A DNA stretch of 64,000 nt, from contig NZ_JADCDB010000016.1 in assembly GCF_020252395.1 (NCBI RefSeq), forward strand, positions 18,905 through 82,904, in the 5' to 3' direction. This DNA comes from Aestuariivirga sp. (GTDB lineage Bacteria > Pseudomonadota > Alphaproteobacteria > Rhizobiales > Aestuariivirgaceae). Shown here one piece after another: positions 1-8,889 of the stretch. The stretch's first letter is position 1. Each line of letters opens with the position of its first letter. The position numbers and the translations under genes are program-made. Under the pieces are notes generated by a model. The model was not told the DNA's origin, made no database searches, and saw only the letters and a list, made by a program, of their open reading frames with translations.

Positions 1-1
1 C

Positions 2-952
2 CTCGCCTTTTATGCGCTGGGCGCGCTGATCTGCCTGTTTGCGGTCAACTTCCCGATGATCCTGGTGGGCCGCGTCACCCAGGGTTTCGGCGCATCGGCG
101 CCGCGCATCGTGTCGATCGCCATGGTGCGCGATGGGCAGGCGGGTGCGGCCATGGCGCGCGTCATGTCCTTCGTGATGATGGTGTTCATGCTGGTGCCGA
201 TGATTGCGCCCTCGCTCGGCACGCTGGTGCTGCTGTTCGCCGGCTGGCGCTTCATTTTCGTGGGCTTCCTGGTGGTGGGCATCATTGCCGGTTTGTGGCT
301 GTGGTTCCGCCAGGATGAGACGCTGCCGCGGGAGAAACGCACGCCGCTGGCCGTGTCCTCTCTCGTTTCGGCGTCGGGCGAGGTGCTGCGGAGCCCCATC
401 GCCATGGGCTATACGGTGGCGGCCGGCACCGTCTTCGGCGCCTTCATCGTCTATCTCGGCACCTCGCAGCAGGTGTTTGCGGAGCTTTATGGGCAGGGCG
501 CCTATTTCGCGCTGTGGTTCGCTTTCTTTGCGGGCGGCATGGCGCTGGCGATGCTGGTCAATGCGCGGCTGGTCATGCGGCTGGGCATGCGCCGGCTGTC
601 GAAATATGCGCTTCGGGCCTTCCTGGTGCTGGCGGCCATTGCCGTGGTGGTGAGCCTCCTGTCGGGAGGCCTGCCGCCCCTGTGGTTCATCGCGGGCTAT
701 CTGTTCCTCAGCTTCTTCTGCTCCGGGCTCCTGTTCGGCAATTTCAACGCCATCGCCATGGAGCCGATGGGGCGCATCGCCGGCATGGCGGCGGCCATCA
801 TCGGGTCGCTGTCTTCCCTCATCGCCATCGTGACCGGGGGCTCCATCGGCCAGCTTTACAACGGTACTGTCATTCCGCTGGTGGGCGGTTTTGCCGGGCT
901 GGGGCTGGTCACCTTCCTCGTCACGGAATGGGCAGAGCGCCACCGCAGGTGA
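2..952 (+). CDS. Bcr/CflA-type MFS multidrug exporter, 3' part
   Basis: The open frame enters from the left edge, so the N-terminus is missing and about 316 codons remain. The product is a string of hydrophobic helices of the major facilitator superfamily and probably acts as a drug:proton antiporter in the inner membrane. Near its visible start it carries GRVTQGFGAS, which fits the R..QG.G motif of the 12-helix drug exporters (DHA1, Bcr/CflA type). About ten transmembrane helices can be made out. It ends 49 bp before soxB on the same strand, so read-through into the sarcosine oxidase operon is possible, but no functional link is implied. The family is fairly sure; the substrate is unknown. 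Confidence 0.8.
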   Translation, partial: LAFYALGALICLFAVNFPMILVGRVTQGFGASAPRIVSIAMVRDGQAGAAMARVMSFVMMVFMLVPMIAPSLGTLVLLFAGWRFIFVGFLVVGIIAGLWLWFRQDETLPREKRTPLAVSSLVSASGEVLRSPIAMGYTVAAGTVFGAFIVYLGTSQQVFAELYGQGAYFALWFAFFAGGMALAMLVNARLVMRLGMRRLSKYALRAFLVLAAIAVVVSLLSGGLPPLWFIAGYLFLSFFCSGLLFGNFNAIAMEPMGRIAGMAAAIIGSLSSLIAIVTGGSIGQLYNGTVIPLVGGFAGLGLVTFLVTEWAERHRR

Positions 953-1001
953 GGTTTCTACACCTTGCCGAGGAGCGGCCAAGTCTGATACCAACGCCGC
1001 C

Positions 1002-2261
1002 GTGTCCAAGCATTATTCAGCCTTAGCCCTCGCGCGCCACGCCCTCGACCCGGGTATGCCCTGGCCGAAGGCCTGGGAGTCGCCCGAACCCAAATCCTCC
1101 TATGACGTGGTGATCGTCGGCGGCGGCGGCCATGGCCTTGCAACAGCTTATTATCTCGCCAAGAACCACGGCATCACCAATGTCGCGGTGATCGAGCGGA
1201 GCTATATCGGCTCGGGCAATGTCGGCCGCAATACCACGCTGATCCGCTCCAACTACATGATCGGCGGCAACACCGCCTTTTTCGAGCATTCGCTGAAGCT
1301 TTGGGAAGGCCTCTCCCACGACCTGAACTTCAACTGCATGGTCTCCCAGCGCGGCCAGATCGTGCTGGCGATCAGCCCGGTGCAGATGGACGTCTTCGCC
1401 CGGCGCGGCAACATCATGCGGCTCAACGGCATCGACGCCGAGCTGCTGGACGCGGGCGAGGTGCGGAAGCTCCTGCCCTATCTCGATTATTCCAAGGATG
1501 CGCGCTGGCCGATCCATGGCGCCATCATGCAGCCGCGCGCCGGAACCGTGCGCCATGATGCCGTGGCCTGGGGCTATGCCCGCGCCGCCTCGGCCCTGGG
1601 CGTGCACATCATCGAGAATTGCGAGGTGACGGGCTTCGTCATCAATGACGGCAAGGTGTCGGGCGTGGAAACCCCGCGCGGCCGGATAAATGCGGGCAAG
1701 GTGGGCATCGCGGTGGCTGGCCACACGAGCCATGTGGCCAGCATGGCAGGCCTCAAGCTCCCGGTGGAGAGCCACATTCTGCAGGCTTTCGTGACAGAGC
1801 CGATCAAACCGATCGTTGACCATGTCGTATCCTGGGGTGCGGAGCTGTTCTATCTCTCGCAGTCGGACAAGGGCGGCCTCGTCTTCGGCGGTCATATCGA
1901 CGGATTCAACACCTACACGCAGCGCGGCCAGTTCAACCGCATCCAGACGGTGGCGGAATGCGCGGTCTCGCTCATGCCCTTCATCTCGCGGCTGCGCCTG
2001 CTCCGGCACTGGGGCGGCATTCAGGACATGACGCCGGACGGCAGCCCCTTCATCTGCCGCACACCCGTCAAGAACCTCTATCTCAACGGCGGCTGGTGCT
2101 ACCAGGGCTTCAAGGCCACGCCCGCCTCGGGCTGGACCTACGCCCACACCATCGCCCATGACCAGGAACATGAGCTCGTCCGCGACTTCGCCCTCGACCG
2201 TTTCGAGAAGGGCCGGGAGCTCGACGAGTTCGGCCTCGGCAACTGGACCTACAAGCAATGA
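1002..2261 (+). CDS. soxB: sarcosine oxidase beta subunit
   Basis: Catalytic flavoprotein subunit (419 aa) of heterotetrameric sarcosine oxidase, which demethylates sarcosine to glycine in the cytoplasm and passes the one-carbon unit to tetrahydrofolate. The N-terminus has the family's typical opening (KHYSALALAR) and a dinucleotide-binding VVIVGGGGHG at residues 36-45. His172, in an IHG motif, lies where the family carries its covalent FMN (His173 in characterised enzymes). GTG at 1002 is chosen because it matches the family N-terminus; an upstream extension exists but looks non-coding. The ribosome-binding site is weak. The 3' end overlaps soxD by 4 bp. Confidence 0.93.
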   Translation: MSKHYSALALARHALDPGMPWPKAWESPEPKSSYDVVIVGGGGHGLATAYYLAKNHGITNVAVIERSYIGSGNVGRNTTLIRSNYMIGGNTAFFEHSLKLWEGLSHDLNFNCMVSQRGQIVLAISPVQMDVFARRGNIMRLNGIDAELLDAGEVRKLLPYLDYSKDARWPIHGAIMQPRAGTVRHDAVAWGYARAASALGVHIIENCEVTGFVINDGKVSGVETPRGRINAGKVGIAVAGHTSHVASMAGLKLPVESHILQAFVTEPIKPIVDHVVSWGAELFYLSQSDKGGLVFGGHIDGFNTYTQRGQFNRIQTVAECAVSLMPFISRLRLLRHWGGIQDMTPDGSPFICRTPVKNLYLNGGWCYQGFKATPASGWTYAHTIAHDQEHELVRDFALDRFEKGRELDEFGLGNWTYKQ

Positions 2262-2503
2262 TGATCCCGTGCCCCCACTGCGGCGACCGCGACGTCTCCG
2301 AATTCCGCTATGGCGGCGATGCCTCCAAGCAGCGCCCCGCCCATGGAACGGGCGATCTCAAGGCGTGGCATGATTACGTGTTTCTGTTCGAGAACCCGAA
2401 AGGTCCGCACACGGAGTACTGGCAGCATGTGCTGGGCTGCCGCCGCTGGTTCAAGCTTGCCCGCAACACCGCCACCAACGAGATCGGCGGGGTGGTGTCA
2501 TGA
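2258..2503 (+). CDS. soxD: sarcosine oxidase delta subunit
   Basis: Small zinc-binding subunit (81 aa) of heterotetrameric sarcosine oxidase, needed for assembly of the complex. The expected ligands are visible as Cys5 and Cys8 in CPHCG plus His57 and Cys61 in YWQHVLGC, matching the Cys-Cys-His-Cys site of the family. Length is normal. It is translationally coupled on both sides, overlapping soxB and soxA by 4 bp each. The order B-D-A-G is the standard operon order. Confidence 0.95.
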   Translation: MMIPCPHCGDRDVSEFRYGGDASKQRPAHGTGDLKAWHDYVFLFENPKGPHTEYWQHVLGCRRWFKLARNTATNEIGGVVS

Positions 2504-5454
2504 CGCGTTTCCGCCGGTTGCCGCAAGGAGGCCGCATCGACCGCGCCAAGCCCGTATCCGCCCGCTTCGATGGCAAGGCGCTCGGCGGCTTCGCGGGAGA
2601 TACGCTGGCCTCGGCACTGCTCGCCAATGACCAGGTGCTGATCGGCCGCAGCTTCAAGTATCACCGTCCGCGTGGGCTTGTGGCCGCCGGCATCGAGGAG
2701 CCGAACGGCCTGTTCACGCTGGGCGAAGGCGCCACCACCGAGCCCAACGTCGCGGCCACCATGGTGGACCTCGTCGATGGCCTCGTGGCGAGAACCCAGA
2801 ACGCCTGGCCGTCAGCCGGGTTCGACCTGATGGCGGTGAATTCGATTCTGTCGCCCCTGTTCCAGTCGGGCTTCTACTACAAGACCTTCATGGGGCCCAC
2901 GAAGGGCTCCTGGATGTTCTATGAGCCCTTCATCCGCGAGGCTGCGGGGCTCGGCAAGGCGACCGGCCTTCCAGATCCTGACCGCTATGACATGCGCTAC
3001 GCTTTCTGCGACGTGCTGGTCGTGGGGTCCGGACCCGCTGGCCTCGCGGCAGCACTGACCGCGGGCCGCAGCGGCGCGCGCGTGGTGCTGGCCGATCAGG
3101 ACTCCGACTTCGGCGGCTCGCTGCTCTCCGGAAATGATGCCGGGCATGAGGCCTGGCGCATTGCTTGCATCGGCGAATTGAAAAGCCTTCCAAACGCCGA
3201 GACCTGCGCCCGCACCACGGTACAGGGCCTCTATGACGGCAACCTCGCCGTGCTGGTGGAGAACCGCAGCCACCTTCGCCCCGATGCGAGGAAGGGCGAG
3301 GCGCGCATGCTGCTCACCCAGCTCCGCGCCAAGACCATCGTGATGGCGACGGGCGCCATCGAGCGGCCGCTGGTCTTCTCCAATAATGACCGGCCGGGCG
3401 TCATGCTCGCCTCTGCCCTTCGCAGCTACACCAACCGCTTCGCGGTGGCGCCTGACAAGCGCGCGGTGATCGTCACCAACAATGACACCGCCTATCAGGC
3501 CGCACTCGACCTCGCCACGGCTGGTGTCGCAGTCACCGTGGCGGACCACCGCGCATCGGTCTCGGCGGATATTCTGTCGCGCGCGGGAGCCAAGGGCATC
3601 GCCATCTTTCCGGGCAGCGGCATCTTCGATGTCGAGGGGGCCAAGGGTGTCACGCGTGTGAAGCTCGGCGGCGCCCATGCCGTCACCATCGAATGCGATG
3701 CGGTGGGTATGGCGGGCGGCTGGTCGCCGGTCGTCCATCTCTCGTCCCACGGCGGCATCAAGCCGAAATTCGACGAGGCGGCCGCGGGCTTCGTGCCGGG
3801 CGGTTTCCCGGCTTCGCATTATGGCGCGGGCGCGATGATGGGCACTTACGGTCTTTCGGCAGCGATCGCCGAGGGCAGCAATGCGGGCGCCTCCGCCGCG
3901 TCTTATGCCGGTTTCGGTAAGACGCGGCCCGTTTACGCGCCGGAACACGTGACGGACCGCAGCTATGCCATCCTGCCCACATGGGCCCCGGCCTACAGCG
4001 CCAAGGGCAAGGCTTTCGTCGACTTCCAGAGCGACGTGACCATCAAGGACGTGAAGATCGCGCACCAGGAAGGCTACCGCTCGGTCGAGCACCTGAAGCG
4101 CTACACGACGCTTGGCATGGGCACCGACCAGGGCAAGACCTCCAACATAAATGCCCTTGCGCTGATGGCGGAGTATCGCGGCATCACCATTCCGGAGGCG
4201 GGCACGACGACCTTCCGCCCGCCTTACGCGCCGCTCACCATGGGCGCCATCGCGGGCCGCACGGTTGGCGCGCATTTCCGCCCGGTGCGCCTGTCGCCGC
4301 TCCATGACTGGCATGTGAAGAACGGCGCCACCTTCATCGATGCCGGCCTGTGGAAGCGCGCCTGGTTCTATTCATGGGCCGGTGCGACGCCGGAGACAGC
4401 CTATGTGAAGGAGATGGAACTCGTTCGCCGCGGCGTGGGCCTTGCCGATGTCTCGACGCTGGGCAAGATCGATATCCAGGGGCCGGATGCGGCGGAGTTT
4501 CTCAATCGCGTCTATGTCAACGGCTTCGCCAAGCTGCCCGTTGGCAAGGTGCGCTATGGCGTGATGCTGAACGACGACGGCATCGTGCTGGACGACGGTA
4601 CGACCGCGCGCATCTCGGACAACCAGTTCTACATGACCACCACCACGGCGCAGGCGGGCGAGGTCATGAGTTGGCTCGAATACCTGCTCCAGTGCCACTG
4701 GACGGATCTCAACGTGCAGGTCGCCTCGCTGACCGACGAGTGGGCAGGCATGGCCGTCTCTGGCCCCAAGGCGCGCGAGGCCTTGCAGCTGGCCTTCCCG
4801 GCCGAGGACCTCTCCAACGACGCGCTGCCCTATATGGGCTGCAAGGACTTCCCGTTCGAGGGCGTCACCGTGCGCCTGCTGCGCATGTCCTTCTCGGGCG
4901 AGCTCGCCTATGAGGTCCATGTTGCGGCGGACTATGCCATCAGTCTGTGGGCGCATATCCTCAAGGCGGCCGCACCCACCGGCATCAAGCCCTATGGCCT
5001 AGAGGCTCTGGCGAGCCTGCGAATCGAGAAAGGCCATGTGGCGGGCCTCGAGCTAGACCATCGCAACACGCTCGATGACCTTGGCCTCGGCAAGATGGCC
5101 GGCAAAGAGAAGGACTATGTGGGCCGCGCGCTCCGCTTCCGCGAGGATTGCCAGAGCCCGGAGCGCTGGAGCCTCGTCGGCCTCGAGCTGATGGAGCCTG
5201 ACAAGAAGCTGCGCGGCGGGTCGATCCTCTTTGCCGCGACCGACGAGATCAAGGGCCATGGGCGGGGCTACATCACCTCGGTCACGTGGTCGACGGAGCT
5301 CAACACGTTCATCGCGCTCGGCCTCTACAAGGGTGGCCTCGGCCACGAGGGAGAGGAGATCATCGCCGCCTTCCCGCTCAAGAACGAGCAGGCGCGGCTG
5401 AAGATCGTGTCGCCCCACTTCATCGACAAGGAAGGAGCCCGCCTCCATGCTTGA
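2500..5454 (+). CDS. soxA: sarcosine oxidase alpha subunit
   Basis: Large subunit (984 aa, usual length) of heterotetrameric sarcosine oxidase. The first 100 or so residues form the ferredoxin-like region with the typical IGRSFKYHRPRG segment. From about residue 172 a nucleotide-binding fold starts with VLVVGSGPAGLAAAL and binds NAD. From about residue 618 to the end runs a GcvT/aminomethyltransferase-like domain that binds tetrahydrofolate and captures formaldehyde as methylene-THF. It overlaps soxD by 4 bp and soxG by 8 bp. No frame damage is seen. Confidence 0.95.
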   Translation: MTRFRRLPQGGRIDRAKPVSARFDGKALGGFAGDTLASALLANDQVLIGRSFKYHRPRGLVAAGIEEPNGLFTLGEGATTEPNVAATMVDLVDGLVARTQNAWPSAGFDLMAVNSILSPLFQSGFYYKTFMGPTKGSWMFYEPFIREAAGLGKATGLPDPDRYDMRYAFCDVLVVGSGPAGLAAALTAGRSGARVVLADQDSDFGGSLLSGNDAGHEAWRIACIGELKSLPNAETCARTTVQGLYDGNLAVLVENRSHLRPDARKGEARMLLTQLRAKTIVMATGAIERPLVFSNNDRPGVMLASALRSYTNRFAVAPDKRAVIVTNNDTAYQAALDLATAGVAVTVADHRASVSADILSRAGAKGIAIFPGSGIFDVEGAKGVTRVKLGGAHAVTIECDAVGMAGGWSPVVHLSSHGGIKPKFDEAAAGFVPGGFPASHYGAGAMMGTYGLSAAIAEGSNAGASAASYAGFGKTRPVYAPEHVTDRSYAILPTWAPAYSAKGKAFVDFQSDVTIKDVKIAHQEGYRSVEHLKRYTTLGMGTDQGKTSNINALALMAEYRGITIPEAGTTTFRPPYAPLTMGAIAGRTVGAHFRPVRLSPLHDWHVKNGATFIDAGLWKRAWFYSWAGATPETAYVKEMELVRRGVGLADVSTLGKIDIQGPDAAEFLNRVYVNGFAKLPVGKVRYGVMLNDDGIVLDDGTTARISDNQFYMTTTTAQAGEVMSWLEYLLQCHWTDLNVQVASLTDEWAGMAVSGPKAREALQLAFPAEDLSNDALPYMGCKDFPFEGVTVRLLRMSFSGELAYEVHVAADYAISLWAHILKAAAPTGIKPYGLEALASLRIEKGHVAGLELDHRNTLDDLGLGKMAGKEKDYVGRALRFREDCQSPERWSLVGLELMEPDKKLRGGSILFAATDEIKGHGRGYITSVTWSTELNTFIALGLYKGGLGHEGEEIIAAFPLKNEQARLKIVSPHFIDKEGARLHA

Positions 5455-5986
5455 GCGCAGATCGGCTCTGGCAAGCGCCAAGCCCTATGTGGGCAGCACG
5501 CTGAAGATCGCGGAGCGCCCCGGCTTCACTCTGACGCAGGTCGCGGGCCTCTCGCCCGACTTCGAGACGAAGCTTTCCACCGTTGTGGGTCCGCTGCCTG
5601 AGACAGTGGCGCGGGCGCAGGTGAATGACGCGCGCACGCTGTTCCGCCTCGGCCCTGGCCAATTCTGGATTGTCGGCCCCGAGACGGATGACGCGGCCGC
5701 GAAGCTGCAAGGCCAGTGCGCTGTGACGCCGCTGAACAGCAGCCGCGTGCGCGTCTCGCTGGAGGGCGCGCCGGCGCGCGAGGCGCTGTCGCGGCTCATG
5801 CCGGTCGACCTGCATCCATCGGTCTTCACGCCCGGCGGCGTGGCCCTGACCGGGATCCACCACACGCCCGTCACGGTGCATTGCGCGGCTGAGAACGCTT
5901 TCGACATCTACGTGATGCGCACCTTCGCGGTGACGGTGTGGGAGGCGATCACGGACGCGGCGCGCCTATTCGCGGATCGCAGCTAG
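5447..5986 (+). CDS. soxG: sarcosine oxidase gamma subunit
   Basis: Small non-catalytic subunit (179 aa) that completes the heterotetramer. The sequence has the weakly conserved GcvT-like half fold of the family, including the FRLGPGQFWIVGP stretch at about residues 64-76 and the later VFTPGGVALTGIHHTPV region. It starts 8 bp inside soxA and its stop codon lies 1 bp before the ATG of the next gene, so the downstream oxygenase is almost certainly on the same transcript. Confidence 0.9.
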   Translation: MLERRSALASAKPYVGSTLKIAERPGFTLTQVAGLSPDFETKLSTVVGPLPETVARAQVNDARTLFRLGPGQFWIVGPETDDAAAKLQGQCAVTPLNSSRVRVSLEGAPAREALSRLMPVDLHPSVFTPGGVALTGIHHTPVTVHCAAENAFDIYVMRTFAVTVWEAITDAARLFADRS

Positions 5987-5987
5987 C

Positions 5988-6782
5988 ATGGCAATGCGCG
6001 ACATCCTCGATCTCGACCGCTATCCGCTCGACAGGCCGGGAACGCCCGAATGGCACGCGCTGGTGGCGCGCTGCCGCGCCGAGCTGGCCCAGAACGGCAT
6101 GTTCAACCTCGAAGGCTTCGTGACGCCGGGCGCACTGCAGCAAGCGATCGCCGAGATCCGCCCGGTGATGGAGACGCTGTCCTTCACCCACCGCCGCAAC
6201 CACAACATCTATTTCCGCAAGGACGTGCCCGGCCTCGCCCCCGACCATCCCGCACTTGCCCTGTGCGAGACGGTGAACCGCACGGTTTGCGCCGACCAGA
6301 TCATGCAGTCGGTCCCGGTGTGGATCTACGAGTGGTCGCAGTTTGTCACCTTCCTGGCAGCAACGATGCAGAAGGATGCGCTGTTCCCGGCGCGCGACGA
6401 TCTCGCGAGGGTGAACGTGATGTCCTACCGCGAGTGCGAGGCGCTGAACTGGCATTTCGACCGCAGCGAATTCACCACCACGCTGCTGCTGCAGGCGCCG
6501 GAACAGGGCGGCGAGTTCATCTACCGCACTGACCTGCGCAGCGACAGCGACCCCAACTACGACGGCGTCGCCCGCCTGCTGCGCGGCGAGGACCCGGAGG
6601 TCAGGTCGCTTACGCTGTCTGCCGGAACGCTCAACGTCTTCCGTGGCAGGAACACCGCCCACAAGGTGGGCGCCGTGAAGGGCGGGCGGGACCGGATGAT
6701 TGTGGTTTTTTCCTACTTCGACCGCCCCGGCGTGGTGTTCAGCCGCGAGGATCAGATGGGTTTCTATGGCCGGACGCGATGA
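5988..6782 (+). CDS. Fe(II)/2-oxoglutarate-dependent oxygenase in the sox operon
   Basis: A 264-residue jelly-roll oxygenase. The metal triad is visible as His156-x-Asp158 (WHFDRSEF) and His225 (NTAHKV), followed by Arg234 or Arg236 as the likely 2-oxoglutarate carboxylate ligand. The segment from LLLQAPEQGGEF to DPNYD resembles the free-amino-acid hydroxylase/halogenase group around BesD. Here the carboxylate ligand is kept, so hydroxylation is predicted rather than chlorination. The gene begins 1 bp after soxG and ends in a 44-bp tail-to-tail overlap with the convergent kinase gene. The substrate is unknown; the operon suggests an N-methylated or related amino acid. A second ATG at 5994 is possible. 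Confidence 0.75.
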   Translation: MAMRDILDLDRYPLDRPGTPEWHALVARCRAELAQNGMFNLEGFVTPGALQQAIAEIRPVMETLSFTHRRNHNIYFRKDVPGLAPDHPALALCETVNRTVCADQIMQSVPVWIYEWSQFVTFLAATMQKDALFPARDDLARVNVMSYRECEALNWHFDRSEFTTTLLLQAPEQGGEFIYRTDLRSDSDPNYDGVARLLRGEDPEVRSLTLSAGTLNVFRGRNTAHKVGAVKGGRDRMIVVFSYFDRPGVVFSREDQMGFYGRTR

Positions 6783-7791
6783 GGGCTTCTTGCCAGGATC
6801 GCAGTCCCTTCGCCCTGGCATACTCCAGACACTCCGCCCACGGACGAATAGAGGCGCTAGTTGTTGGGGAATGGAGCGACGTCGCGGCGGCAGCGTTGCC
6901 GAGGCCGAGGCAGCGGTCCAGCGGCCAGTCCTCGTGGAGGCCGAAGAGAACGCCGGCATAGAAGGCATCGCCCGCGCCGGTGGAACCGGCGATCTCGGAT
7001 TGGTCAACCTTCACCGAGGGGCGCTTGCAGACCTCGCCTGTGCGCGCCACGGCCACCGCGCCATCGGGGTGGTGGATACAGGCCAGTTCGGCAACGCCCA
7101 TGGCGAGCAGCTGGCGGCAGGCCTCTTCGGCGACGGACCAAGAGAGCCGGCCACCGGGGGCCATGTCGAGGCCGGTGATGCTGGCGGCCTCGTAGTCGTT
7201 CACCACGAAGACATCCGTCAGGGCTAGGCAGGGCGGCACGAGCTTCGCCAGTGTCGCGGCAGGTGCGGGGCAGAGTTCGAGGCAGGTTTTCATACCGCGG
7301 GCCTTCGCCGCCTTCAGCAAGGCGCGCCAGCCATCGGTTTCGTCGAGGTGGCGGGCGGTTCCGGGGCTGCCGAGATAATAGAGCTTGGCGTTTGAGTTCT
7401 CGGGCGGCATCAGGTGCTCGACCGTCATCACATTGTTGCAACCCAGCTGCGCGAAGAAGGTGCGGCGGCCTGTATCCTTGCAGGACATGACATGGGTGTG
7501 GCTCGTCACCACGCCGGGGATCACCGTGACCTTCGACGTGTCGAGGCCATAGCCCCGCGCACTGGCCAGCATGATCTCGCCATAGGCATCATCGCCCGCG
7601 GCGGCGAGCAGCGTGACGGGGAACTCCGCGCCGAGCTTCAAAAGCCCGGCGCCCGCATTGTGCGGGGGGCCGCCCGCCGCCATCTCGGTGCGGTCGATGA
7701 AGGACAGCGTTTCCTCCGCGGGCCAGCGGTCGATCAGGTGCACGATGTCGAGCACCACGATGCCGGCCAGCACGATGCCGCGCCTGGTCAC
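6739..7791 (-). CDS. PfkB-family sugar or nucleoside kinase
   Basis: A 350-residue ribokinase-like enzyme that transfers phosphate from ATP to a sugar or related alcohol. The N-terminal substrate region has GIVVLDIVHLIDRWP and AAGGPPHNAG. The C-terminal signature AGSTGAGDAFYAGVLFG near residue 270 supplies the catalytic Asp and anion hole. It overlaps the upstream aldolase-like gene by 4 bp, suggesting paired kinase and aldolase steps. Its last 44 bp overlap the end of the oxygenase gene on the other strand. The substrate cannot be read from sequence. Confidence 0.8.
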   Translation of the reverse strand: MTRRGIVLAGIVVLDIVHLIDRWPAEETLSFIDRTEMAAGGPPHNAGAGLLKLGAEFPVTLLAAAGDDAYGEIMLASARGYGLDTSKVTVIPGVVTSHTHVMSCKDTGRRTFFAQLGCNNVMTVEHLMPPENSNAKLYYLGSPGTARHLDETDGWRALLKAAKARGMKTCLELCPAPAATLAKLVPPCLALTDVFVVNDYEAASITGLDMAPGGRLSWSVAEEACRQLLAMGVAELACIHHPDGAVAVARTGEVCKRPSVKVDQSEIAGSTGAGDAFYAGVLFGLHEDWPLDRCLGLGNAAAATSLHSPTTSASIRPWAECLEYARAKGLRSWQEALIASGHRNPSDPRG

Positions 7792-8777
7792 TTCCGGCAG
7801 CCCTCGAGCGCGGGCTCGGTGATCTTCAGGTCGTCCTCCAGCGAACGCTTGGGCTTCAGGCCTTTCTTGGAGAGGATGGCGTGATAGTGCTTCACCGCCT
7901 GCTCTGCCGTCACTTCCGATTCGATCACCGGGCGGAACAGCGCCACGAGGTCGAGCGGGCTTTCGGCCAAGTTGATCTTGCGGCCGAAGAGGGCGACCTT
8001 GGCGCCCGACTTCTCGCCTTGGCTCAGAAGTTCGAAACAGTCGCGCGTCGTTCCCGACGAGCCGCCGAGGATGCCGATGACGAGGCCCGGATCATGGCTT
8101 GCCAGCTCTTCCATCGCCATCCTTCCGTTGAACGGCATCTTGAGGAACAGCGGCCGCTCCACCTTGGCCATGCCGGCCAGCACGCGCATGATCATGTCGT
8201 TGACGAAGAGGGGCATCGCCTCGGCGCTCAGGTTCTGCGGCGCGTTGGGATTGAAGATCTCGAGGAAGTGGCGGAATTTGTGCTTCACCGCGTCCTGGCG
8301 GAAGTCGCGGTACTGCGCCACCGTGTCGAGGTCGCGCTCGAGGATGTTGTTGAAGGTCACCGAATAGAGGCCGAGGTCGCAGAACTTGCTCACATAGGAA
8401 AGATTCGCGGTGCGCCACGGGCGCGACGGCTCCTTGGCGAAATGGCCGCCGCGCGGGTGCCAGATGTCGGTGGTGTCATTGGCGCGGATGGCGGGCGTGA
8501 CGCCCGACTTGTCGAACAGGCCTTCCCCGATCAGCGCCTCCATGTTGGAGACCGCGCCGAGCATCACGTCCATCTGCTTCTGGCGGACAATGTCGCGGAT
8601 GGTCTGGCGGAACTCGGGGATGGAGCGGTGCTTGCCGGACTGGTCGAGATAATCGTGCGCCCCGGTGCCCTTGACACCGAAGGCATAGTCCGGGTCCTTG
8701 GCGTCGGCGAGGATGAAGTCCTTGCGTGTGTATTTGCCGGCGGCGATGGTCTTCAGCTTCTTGTCGAGGGATTTCAC
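7788..8777 (-). CDS. aldolase-like (beta/alpha)8-barrel protein
   Basis: A 329-residue protein that I only partly recognise. The C-terminal half has barrel-like strands and glycine loops (FLKMPFNGRM, GILGGSSGTTRDCFELL, GAKVALFGRKI) reminiscent of class I aldolases. The Lys in FLKMPF is a candidate Schiff-base residue, by inference only. GTG at 8777 is preferred over a longer frame because AGGA lies 8 nt upstream and the protein then opens with a plausible helix. Coupling to a PfkB kinase by a 4-bp overlap supports a role in phosphorylated-sugar cleavage. It could instead be another barrel enzyme of carbohydrate metabolism. Confidence 0.6.
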   Translation of the reverse strand: MKSLDKKLKTIAAGKYTRKDFILADAKDPDYAFGVKGTGAHDYLDQSGKHRSIPEFRQTIRDIVRQKQMDVMLGAVSNMEALIGEGLFDKSGVTPAIRANDTTDIWHPRGGHFAKEPSRPWRTANLSYVSKFCDLGLYSVTFNNILERDLDTVAQYRDFRQDAVKHKFRHFLEIFNPNAPQNLSAEAMPLFVNDMIMRVLAGMAKVERPLFLKMPFNGRMAMEELASHDPGLVIGILGGSSGTTRDCFELLSQGEKSGAKVALFGRKINLAESPLDLVALFRPVIESEVTAEQAVKHYHAILSKKGLKPKRSLEDDLKITEPALEGCRK

Positions 8778-8889
8778 GGGGCTCGTCCTGCAGGTTGTTG
8801 TCAAGCCAGCCCTTGTACCAGCCCTCACGGTACGGACAACGGCAATGTGGGGCTTTTCAGGCGGACCCCGCCGTTGCAGGATGGCGGCC

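Noticed and set aside
1023..2258. Long open frame on the minus strand opposite soxB
   Set aside because: Composition is His/Arg/Ala-rich without any motif, exactly antisense to a well-supported gene; high GC creates such frames. The same holds for frames opposite soxA (2812-4314), the aminotransferase (16288-17424), katG (25941-27044) and gspK-L (33472-35199).
5988..6782. Reading the oxygenase as a BesD-type halogenase
   Set aside because: The metal ligand Asp158 is present; halogenases of this group replace it with Gly or Ala to admit chloride.
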